Positions 61,571 to 64,000 of a stretch of 64,000 nucleotides of DNA are shown here, one piece after another (the stretch's first letter is position 1; each line of letters starts with the position of its first letter). The stretch covers positions 186,001 through 250,000 of the forward strand of contig NZ_CABVIY010000007.1 in the NCBI RefSeq assembly GCF_902498195.1. The letters are read 5' to 3'. The position numbers were made by a program, and so were the translations under genes. The stretch is from Pseudomonas fluorescens (GTDB taxonomy: Bacteria; Pseudomonadota; Gammaproteobacteria; Pseudomonadales; Pseudomonadaceae). The notes beneath the pieces were generated by a model, which was not told the origin of the DNA, did not search any database, and saw only the letters and a program-made list of their open reading frames with translations.

Positions 61571-62629
61571 ATGAGCAAGCAACCCTCCCTGAGCTACAAG
61601 GACGCCGGTGTAGACATCGACGCCGGTGAAGCATTGGTCGAACGCATCAAGAGCGTCGCCAAGCGCACTGCGCGCCCGGAAGTCATGGGCGGCCTGGGCG
61701 GTTTCGGCGCCCTCTGCGAAATCCCGGCCGGCTACAAGCAGCCCGTGCTGGTTTCCGGTACTGACGGCGTCGGCACCAAGCTGCGCCTGGCCCTGAACCT
61801 GAACAAGCACGACAGCATCGGCATCGACCTGGTTGCCATGTGCGTCAACGACCTGGTGGTGTGCGGCGCCGAGCCGCTGTTCTTCCTCGACTACTACGCC
61901 ACCGGCAAACTGAACGTCGAAACCGCGACCCAGGTCGTGACCGGCATCGGCGCAGGCTGCGAGCTGTCCGGCTGCTCCCTGGTCGGCGGCGAAACCGCTG
62001 AAATGCCTGGCATGTACGAAGGCGAAGACTACGACCTGGCCGGCTTCTGCGTCGGTGTCGTAGAAAAAGCCGAAATCATCGACGGCTCCAAAGTCGCAAC
62101 CGGCGATGCCCTGCTCGCCCTGCCGTCTTCCGGCCCGCACTCCAACGGTTACTCGCTGATCCGCAAGATCATTGAAGTCTCCGGTGCCGACATCGAAAAC
62201 ACCCAGCTCGACGGCAAGCCGCTGACCGACCTGCTGATGGCCCCGACCCGCATCTACGTGAAGCCGCTGCTCAAGCTGATCAAGGAAACCGGCGCCGTCA
62301 AGGCCATGGCCCACATCACCGGTGGCGGCCTGCTGGACAACATCCCGCGCGTATTGCCAAAAGGCGCACAAGCCGTGGTTGACGTGGCGAGCTGGACCCG
62401 CCCGGCGGTGTTCGACTGGCTGCAAGAGAAAGGCAACGTCGACGAGAACGAAATGCACCGCGTGCTGAACTGCGGCGTAGGCATGGTCATCTGCGTGGCT
62501 CAGGAGCACGTTGAAACCGCCCTGAACGTTCTGCGCGAAGCTGGCGAGCAGCCTTGGGTCATCGGTCAGATCTCCACCGCTGCCGAAGGCGCGGCCCAGG
62601 TCGAACTGAAGAACCTCAAGGCTCATTGA
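61571..62629 (+). CDS. purM: Phosphoribosylformylglycinamidine cyclo-ligase
   Basis: AIR synthetase of 352 residues, fifth step of purine synthesis, cytosolic. Family motifs: SYKDAGVDIDAGEALV at the N-terminus, VSGTDGVGTKLRLA, CVNDLVVCGAEPLFFLDYY and HITGGGLLDNIPR. ATG 61571 begins MSKQPSL, the usual start. It overlaps purN by one base. Confidence 0.97.
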   Translation: MSKQPSLSYKDAGVDIDAGEALVERIKSVAKRTARPEVMGGLGGFGALCEIPAGYKQPVLVSGTDGVGTKLRLALNLNKHDSIGIDLVAMCVNDLVVCGAEPLFFLDYYATGKLNVETATQVVTGIGAGCELSGCSLVGGETAEMPGMYEGEDYDLAGFCVGVVEKAEIIDGSKVATGDALLALPSSGPHSNGYSLIRKIIEVSGADIENTQLDGKPLTDLLMAPTRIYVKPLLKLIKETGAVKAMAHITGGGLLDNIPRVLPKGAQAVVDVASWTRPAVFDWLQEKGNVDENEMHRVLNCGVGMVICVAQEHVETALNVLREAGEQPWVIGQISTAAEGAAQVELKNLKAH

Positions 62630-63279
62630 TGTCCCAGACCTGTGATGTGGTGGTGCTGTTGTCCGGCACCGGCAGTAACTTGCAGGCCTTGATCGACAGC
62701 ACGCGGACCGGCGACAGCCCGGTCCGCATCGCTGCGGTGATTTCCAACCGCGCCGACGCCTTCGGCCTGCAACGCGCCAGGGACGCGGGTATCGACACCC
62801 GCACCCTGGATCACAAGGCATTCGATGGCCGCGAGGCCTTCGACGCCGCGCTGATCGAACTGATCGACGCCTTCAACCCCAAACTCGTGGTACTGGCCGG
62901 TTTCATGCGCATTCTCAGCGCTGACTTCGTGCGTCATTACCAGGGCCGCCTGCTCAACATCCATCCCTCGCTGCTGCCCAAATACAAAGGGTTACACACT
63001 CATCAGCGCGCGCTGGAGGCCGGCGACGCGGAACACGGCTGCTCCGTGCACTTCGTCACCGAGGAACTCGATGGCGGACCACTGGTCGTACAGGCAGTAA
63101 TACCGGTAGAGTTGCACGACTCGCCGCAGAGTCTGGCGCAGCGGGTTCACGTTCAAGAGCACCTGATCTACCCGATGGCCGTCCGCTGGTTTGCCGAAGG
63201 CCGGCTATCGCTAGGCGAGCAAGGTGCTTTACTGGATGGACAGTTACTCGCGGCCAGCGGCCACTTGATTCGAACCTAG
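62629..63279 (+). CDS. purN: Phosphoribosylglycinamide formyltransferase
   Basis: GAR transformylase of 216 residues, third step of purine synthesis. LLSGTGSNLQALID near the start, catalytic region RLLNIHPSLLPKYKG and HFVTEELDGGP are diagnostic. Start ATG 62629 shares a base with the purM stop (TGATG), giving translational coupling. Confidence 0.97.
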   Translation: MSQTCDVVVLLSGTGSNLQALIDSTRTGDSPVRIAAVISNRADAFGLQRARDAGIDTRTLDHKAFDGREAFDAALIELIDAFNPKLVVLAGFMRILSADFVRHYQGRLLNIHPSLLPKYKGLHTHQRALEAGDAEHGCSVHFVTEELDGGPLVVQAVIPVELHDSPQSLAQRVHVQEHLIYPMAVRWFAEGRLSLGEQGALLDGQLLAASGHLIRT

Positions 63280-63287
63280 GAGATTTT

Positions 63288-64000
63288 ATGCGTCGCGCCT
63301 TGCTCTTCGCTTGCGCTCTGCTCGCCTTGCCCTTTGCGCAGGCTGCAGACCTTCAACCTTTCTCCGCCAGCTACACCGCCGACTGGAAACAGTTGCCCAT
63401 GAGCGGCACCGCCGAGCGCAGCCTGACCAAGGAAGCCAACGGTGTCTGGAAGCTCAGCTTCAAGGCTTCGATGATGATCGCCAGCCTGTCCGAAGAAAGC
63501 ACCCTGACCGTCGACAAGGACACGCTGCTGCCTCAGTCCTATCACTTCGAACGAGGTGGCCTGGGCAAAGCCAAAAAGGCCGACCTGGACTTCGACTGGG
63601 CCGCCAAGAAGGTCACCGGCACCGACCGTGGCGACGCGGTCAACATCCCGCTCAATCGCGGCATGGTCGACAAATCCACCTACCAGCTTGCGCTTCAGCA
63701 TGACGTCGCCGCCGGCAAGAAAAGCATGAGCTATCAGGTGGTCGATGATGGCGAAGTCGATACCTATGACTTCCGCGTGCTGGGGTCGGAAAAAGTCGAC
63801 ACCAAGGCTGGCCAGATCGAAGCGATCAAGGTCGAGCGCGTTCGCGACCCGACACAAAGCAAACGCATTACCGTGCTGTGGTTCGCCAAGGACTGGGACT
63901 ACCTGCTGGTCCGCCTGCAACAGGTCGAAACCGACGGCAAGGAGTACAACATCATGCTCCTTGACGGCAAGGTCAACGGCAAGACTGTCAAAGGCAGCTG
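63288..64000 (+). CDS. DUF3108 domain protein, exported (3' end cut)
   Basis: Begins at ATG 63288 after AGGAGA, nine bases past purN. A signal peptide (ALLFACALLALPFAQA) precedes the mature sequence ADLQPFSASYTADWKQLPMSG, the characteristic DUF3108 start; further segments are LTVDKDTLLPQSYHFE and TKAGQIEAIKVERVR. At least 237 residues are present with the frame open at the window end. Periplasmic, function unknown; commonly found downstream of purN in Pseudomonas. Confidence 0.9.
   Translation, partial: MRRALLFACALLALPFAQAADLQPFSASYTADWKQLPMSGTAERSLTKEANGVWKLSFKASMMIASLSEESTLTVDKDTLLPQSYHFERGGLGKAKKADLDFDWAAKKVTGTDRGDAVNIPLNRGMVDKSTYQLALQHDVAAGKKSMSYQVVDDGEVDTYDFRVLGSEKVDTKAGQIEAIKVERVRDPTQSKRITVLWFAKDWDYLLVRLQQVETDGKEYNIMLLDGKVNGKTVKGS

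Overview
This is a bacterial chromosome segment with high GC content, dense coding and short intergenic gaps. Gene content points to a fluorescent Pseudomonas (P. fluorescens group). The evidence is the GTGGGAGCGGGC-type REP repeats scattered between genes, an aerobic-type cobalamin cluster with BluB, and RdgC, RmuC, Hda and an MxtR-like sensor in a gene order that, from memory, follows blocks of the P. aeruginosa genome (around PA3256-PA3276, PA1272-PA1289 and PA0944-PA0947). These synteny statements are recollection, not a search. No phage, IS element, CRISPR array or rRNA was seen.

Layout. 1-7.6 kb: the end of an MscS channel gene, then a GntR/UTRA regulator divergent from a six-gene operon (periplasmic binding protein, cytoplasmic NPP-type phosphodiesterase, two permeases, ATPase, HAD phosphatase). 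Two near-palindromic TGG-ACTAGACCA-like operators flank the divergent promoter region. I read this as uptake and hydrolysis of an organophosphate or phosphonate whose identity is open. 7.6-12.7 kb: quinone oxidoreductase, Prc protease and an EAL-CBS-GGDEF protein. 12.8-17.4 kb: an orphan RHS protein without a toxin tip, and a three-gene XRE/hypothetical/Sel1-like operon. 17.5-22.2 kb: YkvA-like protein, lipoprotein FKBP, and a di-haem cytochrome plus catalase-like pair. 22.4-22.9 kb: a tandem duplication of tRNA-Val/tRNA-Asp. 23-32.6 kb: RdgC, a bile-acid-symporter-family carrier, a guanidine-II riboswitch with Gdx/SugE, an LplT-PlsC-like fusion, a TDT transporter, LysR/SDR, and MFS/TetR.

32.8-44.2 kb: the MxtR-like hybrid sensor kinase, RmuC, a small Sel1-like protein, a long stretch without a convincing gene, two small pseudomonad proteins, a FadL-family porin, a periplasmic glutathione peroxidase, and an MFS/MarR pair with matching GGGTATATACCC operators and a previously untracked 40-residue membrane peptide. 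44.3-53.6 kb: a ten-gene cobalamin operon on the minus strand behind a cobalamin riboswitch; most genes overlap by four bases, and a REP pair has become part of the cobB reading frame. 53.8-64 kb: a hypothetical protein, a sorbosone-dehydrogenase-like lipoprotein, an O-methyltransferase, two tandem NlpC/P60 lipoproteins, Hda, an AI-2E-family permease, a DUF2066 protein, then purM-purN and a truncated DUF3108 gene.

The observations I would follow first are the operator-flanked phosphoester operon, the REP-encoded C-terminus of CobB, the 131/132-bp intergenic repeat with paired DnaA boxes present twice in the window, the hairpin that covers the Shine-Dalgarno of the MFS gene at 31.9 kb, and the tip-less RHS protein.
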